A stretch of 17,863 nucleotides of DNA from an uncultured Desulfobacteraceae bacterium (GTDB lineage: Bacteria > Desulfobacterota > Desulfobacteria > Desulfobacterales > UBA2174), in NCBI GenBank assembly GCA_937982505.1, contig CALJLV010000206.1, forward strand, positions 1 through 17,863, written 5' to 3'. Positions 8,129 to 14,038 of this stretch are shown here, piece after piece. The notes under the pieces were generated by a model that searched no databases, was not told where the DNA came from, and saw nothing but the letters and a program-made list of their open reading frames with translations. A program made the translations under genes and the position numbers. Each line of letters opens with the position of its first letter. Position 1 is the first letter of the stretch.

Positions 8129-8284
8129 ATGCCAAGCTGGAAATGCCAGAACTGCGGCTACACCCTGGAGGCCCAGTCGCCTCCGGAAAAATGCCCGTCC
8201 TGCAAGCAGACCTGCGAATTCGTGGACAACACCTGCTACACGCCGGACTGCCAGTACGAGAAGGCGGATCCGCGTATCAAGTAA
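8129..8284 (+). CDS. Small rubredoxin-like protein with seven cysteines
   Basis: A 51-residue protein beginning MPSWKCQNCGYTLEA. A CxxC pair (Cys6, Cys9) and a second pair (Cys22, Cys25 in EKCPSC) form a rubredoxin-like or zinc-ribbon knuckle, like the C-terminal domain of rubrerythrin but without the ferritin part. Three more cysteines follow (Cys29, Cys36, Cys41) in TCEFVDNTCYTPDCQ. Those exceed what one Fe(Cys)4 site needs and could form a disulfide or bind a second metal. GGGAGG about seven bases upstream supports the ATG at 8129. Similar 45-50 residue proteins occur in sulfate reducers and methanogens, from memory. An electron-transfer role with the neighbouring rubrerythrin or superoxide reductase is inferred from context only. 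Confidence 0.85.
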   Translation: MPSWKCQNCGYTLEAQSPPEKCPSCKQTCEFVDNTCYTPDCQYEKADPRIK

Positions 8285-8341
8285 CCCTGAAACCGTCCGG
8301 CGCCCGGTCCGTGTTGTGCGGCGCTGTGGAGACTTCCGAGG

Positions 8342-8779
8342 ATGGCCAGTGTCCTGATCGTCTATGCCACACGTAGCGGTGAAACCCAACGCATCGCCGA
8401 ACTGATCGCCGAAGGCGTGCGTTTCGGCGGCGCCCAGGCGACCGTTGCCAACGCTAACGACATCAAATCCGAAACGGCCTTGAGCGGTTACGATGCCCTG
8501 GTATTCGGGGCGCCAACCTACCACGGCGACATGCTCCAGAGCATGAAGACGTTTCTCTTCCTGGCCGAAAAGGCCGATCTGGCCGGCAAGGTCGGCGGCG
8601 CTTTCGGCGCTTTCGGCTGGAGCGGCGAATCGCCAGACCGCATCTTCGATACCATGCGCCACATCTTTCGCATGGAAATGGTCAGCGGACCGTTGCGTCT
8701 CAAATCGAGCAAACTCGGCGGCGGTCTGCAGATGGCCCAGGATTACGGCCGGCAGATTGCCAAGGCGATCGACCAGTAA
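8342..8779 (+). CDS. Flavodoxin
   Basis: A 145-residue FMN-binding electron carrier. The phosphate-binding loop is TRSGET (Thr10-Thr15), followed by a helix (QRIAELIAEGV). The first isoalloxazine loop is APTYHGDM (with Tyr) and the second is GAFGWSGE; the alternating sheet strands VLIVYAT and DALVFGAP are clear. The GAFGWSGE loop and overall form resemble the flavodoxin domain of flavo-diiron proteins, one of which is encoded about 2 kb downstream (GSYGWSGE). The ribosome site is GGAG about ten bases upstream. The hairpin directly after its stop looks like a terminator, so it may close a first transcription unit. It could replace ferredoxin or rubredoxin in feeding electrons to the detoxifying enzymes. 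Confidence 0.93.
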   Translation: MASVLIVYATRSGETQRIAELIAEGVRFGGAQATVANANDIKSETALSGYDALVFGAPTYHGDMLQSMKTFLFLAEKADLAGKVGGAFGAFGWSGESPDRIFDTMRHIFRMEMVSGPLRLKSSKLGGGLQMAQDYGRQIAKAIDQ

Positions 8780-8784
8780 ACATC

Positions 8785-8815
8785 GGAGCCCGGCACACCG
8801 GGCTCCCCATCTTTT
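8785..8815 (+). terminator. Intrinsic terminator after the flavodoxin gene
   Basis: GGAGCCCGG (8785-8793) and CCGGGCTCC (8798-8806) form a perfect 9-bp stem with a CACA tetraloop, followed by CCATCTTTT. The stem is strong and the U-tract short, so read-through is likely. The next gene starts 20 bases beyond the end of this element. Confidence 0.65.
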
Positions 8816-8834
8816 CCCGAACAAGGAGGCTGCC

Positions 8835-9020
8835 ATGTCCACGCCGAAGCATTGCCCCGGTTTCGAACAGCACAAAAACCTCAAATCCTTTGTCTGCAAG
8901 TGCCCGGAGTGCAGCCAGACCGTAGAAATCTTTTCGGACGAGTTCGATCGGCCCCACACCTGCAAGGGTTGCGGGAAGCCTATCGATTTCACCCAGTGCA
9001 CCCTCGATGGCCAGGCCTGA
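8835..9020 (+). CDS. Small zinc-ribbon-like protein with seven cysteines
   Basis: A 61-residue soluble protein, MSTPKHCPGFEQHKNLKSFV then CKCPECSQ, with cysteines at 7, 21, 23, 26, 43, 46 and 55. The CxCxxC...CxxC arrangement (CKCPEC and CKGC) looks like a zinc ribbon or a rubredoxin-like iron site. The first and last cysteines flank it in CPGFE and DFTQC. I know no function for the family. It has a strong ribosome site (AAGGAGG at 8823-8829) six bases from the ATG. The next gene starts two bases after its stop, so the two are in one transcript. It differs from the 8129-8284 mini-protein in sequence but has the same number of cysteines. A redox or metal-binding role is inferred only from these residues and the neighbours. 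Confidence 0.8.
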   Translation: MSTPKHCPGFEQHKNLKSFVCKCPECSQTVEIFSDEFDRPHTCKGCGKPIDFTQCTLDGQA

Positions 9021-9022
9021 AG

Positions 9023-9379
9023 ATGAGATTCTCGGCCATGGCCGTCCTCCTGGTGGCCGCGGTGGTGGCGCTGTGGACCGACGCTGTTCCGATGGCGGCC
9101 GAACCCCGCCAGGGGGCTGCCGAAATGGTCCTGGAAGGCGGGCGGCAGGGCCCGGTCCCCTTTCCCCACCATCGGCACCAGGCGGCCCTTGGCGACTGCA
9201 CGGTCTGTCACACCGTCTTTGCCCAGGAGCCGGGGAGCATCGAACGGCTCAAGGCCGCCGGGACCCTCAAGGCCCAGTCGGACGTGATGAACAAGCTGTG
9301 CGTCAAATGCCATCGCGCCGAGCGCAAAGCCGGGGGCAGGTCCGGGCCGGTGACCTGCACCGCCTGCCATCAGAAATAG
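9023..9379 (+). CDS. Triheme cytochrome c (class III / c7-like), exported
   Basis: A 118-residue precursor with an N-terminal Sec signal (MRFSAMAVLLVAAVVAL, likely cut near AAEP at 25-28). The mature chain has three CxxCH heme sites: CTVCH (Cys59-His63), CVKCH (Cys93-His97) and CTACH (Cys112-His116). Upstream, FPHHRHQ supplies His49, His50 and His52 as candidate sixth ligands, as in the F-x-H-x-x-H pattern of cytochrome c3. Three hemes suggest the c7 type rather than tetraheme c3. The protein would act in the periplasm as an electron carrier. It begins two bases after the preceding stop with only a weak ribosome site, implying translational coupling. Its presence among cytoplasmic enzymes suggests a link between periplasmic electron flow and oxygen defence, but that is inference. 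Confidence 0.9.
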   Translation: MRFSAMAVLLVAAVVALWTDAVPMAAEPRQGAAEMVLEGGRQGPVPFPHHRHQAALGDCTVCHTVFAQEPGSIERLKAAGTLKAQSDVMNKLCVKCHRAERKAGGRSGPVTCTACHQK

Positions 9380-9391
9380 ATCGGAGTCGCC

Positions 9392-10348
9392 ATGCTCGTG
9401 GTAGGCCTCCAGGGAAGCCCTCGCCGCAAGGGAAACACCGCCTTTTTGCTCGACCGCTTCATGGCCCAGGCCGCACGCATGGGGGCGCGCACCCGGGTGA
9501 TTTGCCCGGGCCGAGAACCCATCGCGGCCTGCCGCGGCTGCGGGGCCTGCGAAAAACAGGGCCTGTGCGTCAGCCAGGACATCATGGCCCAGGAATTCTT
9601 CCCCCTGCTGCGGGAAGCGGACGTGGTGGTGGCCGCCTCGCCCGTCTATTTTTACGGCCTCACGGCCCAGCTCAAGAGCTTCATCGACCGCTGCCAGACC
9701 CTCTGGTCGCGCAAGTACCGGCTGCGCCTGGCCGATCCCGGGGCGGCCTCCCGCGCGGGGGTGCTCCTGGCCGTGGCCGCCTCCCGGGGGCCCCAGCTTT
9801 TTGACGGGCTTCATCTGACGGCGCGCTATTTCTTCGACGCCATCGGGGCCCGGGATGCCGGCAGTCTCACCTACCGCGGCATCGAGCACCCCGGCGACAT
9901 GGCCCGCCACCCGACCGCGTCCCAGGAAGTCCATGAGCTGGCCGAAGGCCTCCTCAGTCCCCTGGCCGGACGGCCTGCGGTGGGATTCAGCGACGACACG
10001 GGCACCGGCGCCGCTCTGGTGGCCGCCGCCTGGATGCGATACCTGGCCGGAAAAGAATGGGACGTCTATGCCGGCCCGGCGCCGGTGGATGACACCCTGC
10101 GGGCCCGGCTGGAACGGGTCATGGCCCAGACCGGCATCGATCTGGGCTACTATCACCCCCAGCCGCTTGACCAGGCACCGCCTGCGCTGGAGCGGGTCAT
10201 TGCCTTCGGCCAGGCCCCGGCCGGGGCGCCACCGCCGACCCGCCACTGGTCTCTTCCCCCGCCCGGGGACGGGAGCGATGCCGGGCTGGAGGTTTTTTGC
10301 CGCTCCATCGAAGCCGATGTCATCCGTTTTTTGCAGCAGTCCCCTTGA
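9392..10348 (+). CDS. Isf-like iron-sulfur flavoprotein fused to a degenerate ArsC/LMW-phosphatase domain
   Basis: A 318-residue two-part protein. Residues 1-185 are an NADPH-dependent FMN-reductase/flavodoxin fold: LQGSPRRKGNTAFLL (FMN phosphate loop), the cysteine cluster Cys47, Cys50, Cys53 and Cys59 (CRGCGACEKQGLC), and ASPVYFYGLTAQLKSFIDRC. CX2CX2CX5C is the [4Fe-4S] motif of methanogen iron-sulfur flavoprotein Isf, a family reported to reduce oxygen and peroxide. Residues 194-273 (PAVGFSDDTGTGAALVAAAW, then VYAGPAPVDD and AQTGIDLGYYHPQPL) follow the layout of arsenate reductase/low-molecular-weight phosphatases. The catalytic CX5R loop is gone: SDDTGTGA stands where C-x-G-N-S-x-R would be, so this half should lack phosphatase or arsenate-reductase chemistry. 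A Pro-rich tail ends the protein. The start is 12 bases after the cytochrome stop. Confidence 0.82.
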   Translation: MLVVGLQGSPRRKGNTAFLLDRFMAQAARMGARTRVICPGREPIAACRGCGACEKQGLCVSQDIMAQEFFPLLREADVVVAASPVYFYGLTAQLKSFIDRCQTLWSRKYRLRLADPGAASRAGVLLAVAASRGPQLFDGLHLTARYFFDAIGARDAGSLTYRGIEHPGDMARHPTASQEVHELAEGLLSPLAGRPAVGFSDDTGTGAALVAAAWMRYLAGKEWDVYAGPAPVDDTLRARLERVMAQTGIDLGYYHPQPLDQAPPALERVIAFGQAPAGAPPPTRHWSLPPPGDGSDAGLEVFCRSIEADVIRFLQQSP

Positions 10349-10383
10349 AGACGGCAACCACCACACCCACAAAGGAGGAAGGC

Positions 10384-10545
10384 ATGGAGCGTTACGTGTG
10401 CACCATCTGCGGGTATGTCTACGACCCGGCCCAGGGCGACCCGGACAACGGAGTGGCCCCGGGCACCCGGTTCGAGGATCTGCCCGATGACTGGGAGTGC
10501 CCCATCTGCGGCGCCTCCAAGGACGACTTCGAAAAGGAAGCCTGA
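10384..10545 (+). CDS. rub: Rubredoxin
   Basis: A 53-residue one-iron electron carrier. Cys6 and Cys9 (VCTICGYVYDPAQGD) and Cys39 and Cys42 (WECPICGASKDDFE) ligate the iron; the usual PDNGVAPGTRFEDLPDDW lies between. The length is typical. A strong ribosome site, AAAGGAGG (10371-10378), precedes the ATG. It is two genes before the ferredoxin and immediately before the flavo-diiron oxidase gene, the arrangement known in Desulfovibrio, where rubredoxin donates electrons to rubredoxin:oxygen oxidoreductase. It may also serve rubrerythrin and desulfoferrodoxin of the same cluster. Confidence 0.97.
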   Translation: MERYVCTICGYVYDPAQGDPDNGVAPGTRFEDLPDDWECPICGASKDDFEKEA

Positions 10546-10553
10546 TGGTTCCA

Positions 10554-10580
10554 GCGGCGGCCGACCGATCCGGCCGCCGC
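10554..10580 (+). other. Strong hairpin between rubredoxin and roo
   Basis: GCGGCGGCCG (10554-10563) and CGGCCGCCGC (10571-10580) pair perfectly over 10 bp with a seven-base loop, starting nine bases after the rubredoxin stop. There is no T-tract (CCCTTTCC follows). It could protect the rubredoxin mRNA end or act as a processing site. A second small hairpin, TCCGGAC-AAG-GTCCGGA, lies at 10640-10656 in the roo leader. Confidence 0.55.
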
Positions 10581-10721
10581 CCCTTTCCGGGACGTACCGG
10601 CCCCGGCCGATGGCTCGCGGAAAGGGCCGCTACGGGCAGTCCGGACAAGGTCCGGAACAGGACTTCACACCACGGCGGCGCTACCCGAGAGGGGCGGCGC
10701 GCTTCAACCAGAGGAAAAACG

Positions 10722-11924
10722 ATGAAACCCATCGAAATCGCCGAAGGCGTCTACGATGTCGGCGTCCATGATTGGAACATCCGCGACTTTCACGGCTACT
10801 CCACCGATCAGGGCACCACGTACAACAGCTTTCTCATCGTCGACGAAAAAATCGCCCTGATCGATACGGTCAAAAAGCCCTTTGCCGACCAGCTCATCGA
10901 CAACATCGCCCGGGTCGTCGATCCGAAAAGAATCGATCTGGTGATCAGCAACCACACCGAAATGGACCACTCGGGATCTTTGCCGCGGGTCCTGCACCGC
11001 ATCGGTGAAAACAAGCCCCTGTACTGCTCCAAGATGGGCCACAAGAACCTGGCCCGCCATTTTCCCCAGGCCTGGAACTACCAGCCGGTGGAAAACGGAG
11101 GCGCGCTGAGCCTCGGCCAACGCACCTTGTCTTTCCTGGAAACCCGCATGCTCCACTGGCCTGACAGCATGTTCACCTATCTCAAGGAGGACCGCATCCT
11201 CTTTTCCAGCGATGCCTTCGGCCAGCACTACGCCAGCCCCTTCAAGTTCGACGACCAGGTGGGCGAGGCGGTCTGGCCCCATGCCAAGAAATATTTCGCC
11301 AATATCCTGATGCTCTACGCGCCCAAGATCCTCAAGCTCATCGAGGAGGTCAGCGCCATGGGGCTGACCTTCAAGATGATCTGCCCGGACCATGGTATTC
11401 TGTGGCGCGCCGATCCGCTCAAGATCGTTCAGGCCTATGCCGAGTGGGCCCAACAGCGGCCGACCAAAAAAGCCATCGTGGTCTACGACACCATGTGGCA
11501 CAGCACAGAGATGATGGCCGAGGCGGTGATCGAGGGGCTGGCGGACGAAGGGGTGCCGGCGGTGCCGATTCACATCCGCTCCTCGCACCGCAGCCAGATC
11601 ATGACCGAGGCCCTGGACGCCGGGGCCATCGTCTTCGGCTCCCCGACCCTCAACAATCAGATGTTTCCCACCGTGGCCGACGTGCTCACCTACATGAAAG
11701 GGCTCAAGCCCAGAAACAAGGTCGCGGCCGCCTTCGGTTCCTACGGATGGAGCGGCGAGGCAGTCAAGCTGGTGGCCCAGGAGCTGGAGGCCATGGGATT
11801 CGATCTGGTGGAACCCGGCGTGCGCCTGCCCTACGTGCCGGACGGCGACGGCCGCCAAAACTGCGTGGCCTTGGGTCGCGCCGTGGCCCGTCAGCTTTTG
11901 GCCAGACTGAAAGCCGAGGACTGA
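10722..11924 (+). CDS. roo: Rubredoxin:oxygen oxidoreductase (flavo-diiron protein)
   Basis: A 400-residue cytoplasmic enzyme reducing oxygen to water, and in many homologues NO to N2O. The N-terminal metallo-beta-lactamase-like domain (about 1-245) binds two irons: HTEMDHSG gives His78, Glu80, Asp82 and His83; then His145 (MLHWPDSMF), Asp164 (SSDAFGQHYA) and His224 (PDHGILW). The C-terminal flavodoxin domain (about 250-400) has the FMN loop YDTMWHSTEMMAEA, SPTLNNQMFP and AFGSYGWSGEAVK. There is no extra rubredoxin or NAD(P)H-reductase domain, so it is class A and needs the separate rubredoxin encoded just upstream. The ATG at 10722 is fixed by GAGGAAAAACG before it and the family N-terminus (IEIAEGVYDVGV). 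The 176-base leader carries two hairpins, which suggests separate control. Confidence 0.97.
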   Translation: MKPIEIAEGVYDVGVHDWNIRDFHGYSTDQGTTYNSFLIVDEKIALIDTVKKPFADQLIDNIARVVDPKRIDLVISNHTEMDHSGSLPRVLHRIGENKPLYCSKMGHKNLARHFPQAWNYQPVENGGALSLGQRTLSFLETRMLHWPDSMFTYLKEDRILFSSDAFGQHYASPFKFDDQVGEAVWPHAKKYFANILMLYAPKILKLIEEVSAMGLTFKMICPDHGILWRADPLKIVQAYAEWAQQRPTKKAIVVYDTMWHSTEMMAEAVIEGLADEGVPAVPIHIRSSHRSQIMTEALDAGAIVFGSPTLNNQMFPTVADVLTYMKGLKPRNKVAAAFGSYGWSGEAVKLVAQELEAMGFDLVEPGVRLPYVPDGDGRQNCVALGRAVARQLLARLKAED

Positions 11925-12119
11925 ATGGCGCCCCGGCCCGTGGTGGATCTGGCGGACTGCAACCGCTGCGAAGGGTGCATCGCGGTCTGTCCCCAGGTCT
12001 TCTTCATGAGCGACGCGGGTTTTGTCGATATCGCCGAACTGGACACCTATCCCGCAGCGGACGTGGATGAGGCGATCAAGAACTGCCCGGAAGATTGTAT
12101 CCGCTGGGAGGAAACATAA
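11925..12119 (+). CDS. Ferredoxin, single [4Fe-4S] type
   Basis: A 64-residue electron carrier whose ATG directly follows the roo TGA with no gap, so translation is coupled. Cysteines are Cys12, Cys15, Cys18 and Cys22 (CNRCEGCIAVCP), and Cys54 and Cys58 (NCPEDC). In one-cluster ferredoxins Cys12, Cys15, Cys18 and a late Cys-Pro (Cys54) hold the cluster, while Cys22 can form a disulfide as in Desulfovibrio gigas ferredoxin; here Cys58 is the only other cysteine available. The middle part is acidic (ELDTYPAADVDEA) in place of a second cluster. A role in reducing rubredoxin, Roo or the flavodoxin is likely from context but not shown. Confidence 0.9.
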   Translation: MAPRPVVDLADCNRCEGCIAVCPQVFFMSDAGFVDIAELDTYPAADVDEAIKNCPEDCIRWEET

Positions 12120-12179
12120 AAAACGCCCGACGCCAGCCCGCCTATTCGGACTGCCGTCTTTTTTCCGGAGAAAAATCCC

Positions 12180-12527
12180 ATGACCCCGTATGCGCTGTTC
12201 GTCTTCAACGGCGATCCCATGTGCTTCATCCACGTCCTGCTCAACGCCCTGGACATGGACCGGCGCGGACACGAGGTGCGCCTGGTGATCGAGGGGGCCG
12301 CCACCGGCCTGCTGCCGCAACTGGAAGCAGAGGACCACCCGCTCCACAAGCTCTGGAAGAAAACCCTGGCGAGCGGCCTGGTGGATGGGGTTTGCAAGGC
12401 CTGCGCCGCCAAGACCGGAGGTCTGGAGACGGCCCGCGGTCTGGGGCTGACCCTGCGCGACGACATGAACGGCCATCCGTCCATGGCCGCCTACCGTCAG
12501 GCCGGTTGTGAACTGGTCACCTTCTGA
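12180..12527 (+). CDS. DsrE/DsrF-like family protein with CxxC
   Basis: A 115-residue small cytoplasmic protein. The start YALFVFNGDPMCFIHVLLNA and RGHEVRLVIEGAATGLLPQL, with a closing YRQAGCELVTF, fit the alpha/beta fold of the DsrE/YchN family, many members of which handle persulfide sulfur. Cysteines are Cys15, Cys72 and Cys75 (VCKAC) and Cys110. The CxxC could be a redox or metal pair; the conserved DsrE cysteine cannot be assigned by eye. The ribosome site is GGAG about ten bases upstream of the ATG at 12180. It is followed, with a 20-base overlap, by a HEAT-repeat gene. A sulfur-trafficking role is a family-level guess. Confidence 0.75.
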   Translation: MTPYALFVFNGDPMCFIHVLLNALDMDRRGHEVRLVIEGAATGLLPQLEAEDHPLHKLWKKTLASGLVDGVCKACAAKTGGLETARGLGLTLRDDMNGHPSMAAYRQAGCELVTF

Positions 12528-13236
12528 GTCCCGGTCCGGCGGCACTTTTCGGCGCCTCAAGCGGGAATTGGCCCCCCTCCTGGACGAGGCGCCACCGGAC
12601 GCCCTCCTGGCCGCGGTGCGGCGGATGGCCCCCGAACAGGCCGTCAATCCCCTGATCGCCTTCTTCTACCATCCCCGGCCTATCGTCCGCTGGCGGGCCG
12701 TATCGGCATTCGGCGACGTGGTGGCGCGAATGGCGCGAACCCGCATGGAATCGGCCCGGGTGACGATGCGCCGCCTCATGTGGCATCTCAACGACGAGTC
12801 CGGCGGCATCGGCTGGGGCGCCCCCGAGGCCATGGGCGAGACCCTGGCCCGCAGCCGCCCCCTGGCCCTCGAGTTCCACCGCATCCTGGTCTCCTACATC
12901 CGGCCGGAGGGCAACTTTCTGGAGCATCCCATCCTCCAGCGCGGGGCCCTGTGGGCCGTGGGGCGCCTGGCCGGGGTTCATCCGGCCCTGGCAGCCGACG
13001 CGGTGCCGGCCCTGACCCACTTCCTGCAATCCGCCGACGCCCACCATCGGGGCCTGGCGGCGTGGGCCGCAGGCCGGATCGGGGACCGGGCCCTGGCCGC
13101 CGCCATCATGGACCTCAGGCGGGACGCACAACCCGTCGAACTCTATCGACGCTGGCAGTTGGAACAGGTGGCGGTGGCTGACCTGGCCGCCGAAGCCCTG
13201 GCGCGTCTCGCGGCGGGCCGGGAATCAGCGCTGTGA
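12508..13236 (+). CDS. DVU0298-type HEAT-repeat protein
   Basis: A 242-residue helical repeat protein, soluble, without signal peptide. Repeats of paired helices are visible: AFFYHPRPIVRWRAVSAFGDVVARM, then LQRGALWAVGRLAGVHPALAADAVPALTHFLQ, and HHRGLAAWAAGRIGDRALAAAIMDL. The central block WHLNDESGGIGWGAPEAMGE is strongly conserved in a Desulfobacterota family named for DVU0298 of Desulfovibrio vulgaris, from memory. Function is unknown; HEAT repeats usually bind proteins. The start is uncertain: GTG at 12508 lies 20 bases inside the preceding gene with no clear ribosome site, and later starts (TTG or GTG codons between about 12560 and 12620) would shorten the first helix. Overlap implies translational coupling with the DsrE-like gene. 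Confidence 0.78.
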   Translation: MNWSPSESRSGGTFRRLKRELAPLLDEAPPDALLAAVRRMAPEQAVNPLIAFFYHPRPIVRWRAVSAFGDVVARMARTRMESARVTMRRLMWHLNDESGGIGWGAPEAMGETLARSRPLALEFHRILVSYIRPEGNFLEHPILQRGALWAVGRLAGVHPALAADAVPALTHFLQSADAHHRGLAAWAAGRIGDRALAAAIMDLRRDAQPVELYRRWQLEQVAVADLAAEALARLAAGRESAL

Positions 13237-13292
13237 TGGACCGGGCGCAGCCGCACGGGGGAAGTGCACCCGGAACCGGCGGCAAGACACCG

Positions 13293-13715
13293 CTACTGCG
13301 GCGGGGCGGCGCACTCGCGCCGCCGGTACTTGGCCGCGAAAAAGGCCACCGCCAGCGCCACGATCAACGCCGCCATGGCGAGCAGCGCGCCCCAGTCGTA
13401 CTTTTCGATGTCCAGGATGATCACCTTGCGGGCAATGGCGATCAGGGCCACCTCGAGGACGATCTCCACGTGCACGATGTTCTCGTGGAGATAGGCCTTG
13501 ATGGTTTCCAGCAGTTCGATGCCGATGAGGATCAGCAGAAAGAAGCCGAAAATTTCCAGCAGATCCTGGATCTGCAGGAGCATCACCGGCGGGCGCAGGA
13601 TGTCCCTGACCACGATCCAGCCCAGTTCGGCGGTGGACAGGGTCACCACCACGACCATCATCGCAATCAGGGCATAAATCACCAGCCGTTCGAATTTCTT
13701 CAAAAACGCCGTCAT
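13293..13715 (-). CDS. PsiE-family membrane protein
   Basis: A 140-residue inner-membrane protein of the phosphate-starvation-inducible PsiE family, whose molecular function is unknown. Four hydrophobic segments are seen: VIYALIAMMVVVVTLSTAEL, LLEIFGFFLLILIGIELL, IVLEVALIAIARKVIIL and LLAMAALIVALAVAFFAA. The family-typical E-T-I-K-A-Y-L-x-E-N segment lies between the second and third (LLETIKAYLHENIVHVEIVLE). The length is like E. coli PsiE (136 aa). The ATG at 13715 has GGAGGGAAAG before it; longer upstream frames are rejected. It converges with the HEAT-repeat gene. Whether it responds to phosphate here cannot be told, as no Pho box was recognised. Confidence 0.87.
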   Translation of the reverse strand: MTAFLKKFERLVIYALIAMMVVVVTLSTAELGWIVVRDILRPPVMLLQIQDLLEIFGFFLLILIGIELLETIKAYLHENIVHVEIVLEVALIAIARKVIILDIEKYDWGALLAMAALIVALAVAFFAAKYRRRECAAPPQ

Positions 13716-13833
13716 TCTTTCCCTCCGATGACCGCCGCCGGCCGGCTCGGGCTGCTGAAATGCCTATTTTTAGCAGGGACGGAGGGTACGGAAAAGGGGA
13801 AAGTGTCGAGGCCGATCGGGGAATCATGACGGA

Positions 13834-13862
13834 TTGACACGAAATCCCTGCCACACTATATT
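13834..13862 (+). promoter_or_regulatory. Strong sigma-70 promoter before the antitoxin relic
   Basis: TTGACA (13834-13839, perfect -35), 17 bases, then TATATT (13857-13862, one mismatch from TATAAT). The ATG of the antitoxin-like relic is at 13869, seven bases after the -10 box, so transcription would begin at or next to the start codon and give a leaderless mRNA. It could also transcribe the Nudix gene at 14039. Confidence 0.7.
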
Positions 13863-13868
13863 CGCGGC

Positions 13869-13997
13869 ATGAAAAACGCCACCATCACACTCCCCGAAGC
13901 AATGGCCCGATGGGAGCGGATTAGAGGCGCCAAGAACAATACGCGCGTCTCGCGCCTGGTCAATCCTATGACCTCATCGCCGGGGCCTTTTTTTTAG
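13869..13997 (+). pseudogene. Truncated ribbon-helix-helix (CopG/VapB-like) antitoxin
   Basis: A 42-codon frame beginning MKNATITLPEAMARWERIRG. Its first 31 residues, ending in TRVSRLV, resemble the N-terminus of CopG/VapB-type antitoxins (typically MKN-x-T-I-T-L-x-E-E-x-A-x-W-x-R-x-x-A...TSVSRLVGE), the DNA-binding ribbon-helix-helix. After Val31 similarity stops abruptly and the frame closes with NPMTSSPGPFF at a run of eight Ts. The toxin-binding C-terminal half and any PIN-domain toxin gene are missing. It looks like the scar of a deleted toxin-antitoxin module that kept its promoter. A short functional repressor remnant cannot be excluded. No ribosome site is present, consistent with leaderless translation. 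Confidence 0.6.
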
Positions 13998-14038
13998 CAT
14001 AGACGATTTTCGAGTTTCCTTTCCATGCACCATCGACC

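Noticed and set aside
7907..10732. A 941-codon open frame on the minus strand
   Set aside because: It runs antisense to nine well-supported genes, has Gly/Arg/Pro/His-rich composition and no domain motif. Long antisense frames are expected at this GC content.
10704..12647. A 647-codon minus-strand frame
   Set aside because: It is antisense to roo, ferredoxin and the DsrE-like gene, whose catalytic motifs are intact. No motif or ribosome site supports it.
13988..13995. Run of eight Ts as an intrinsic terminator after the antitoxin relic
   Set aside because: No stable GC stem lies immediately before the T-run, so a factor-independent terminator is not supported.
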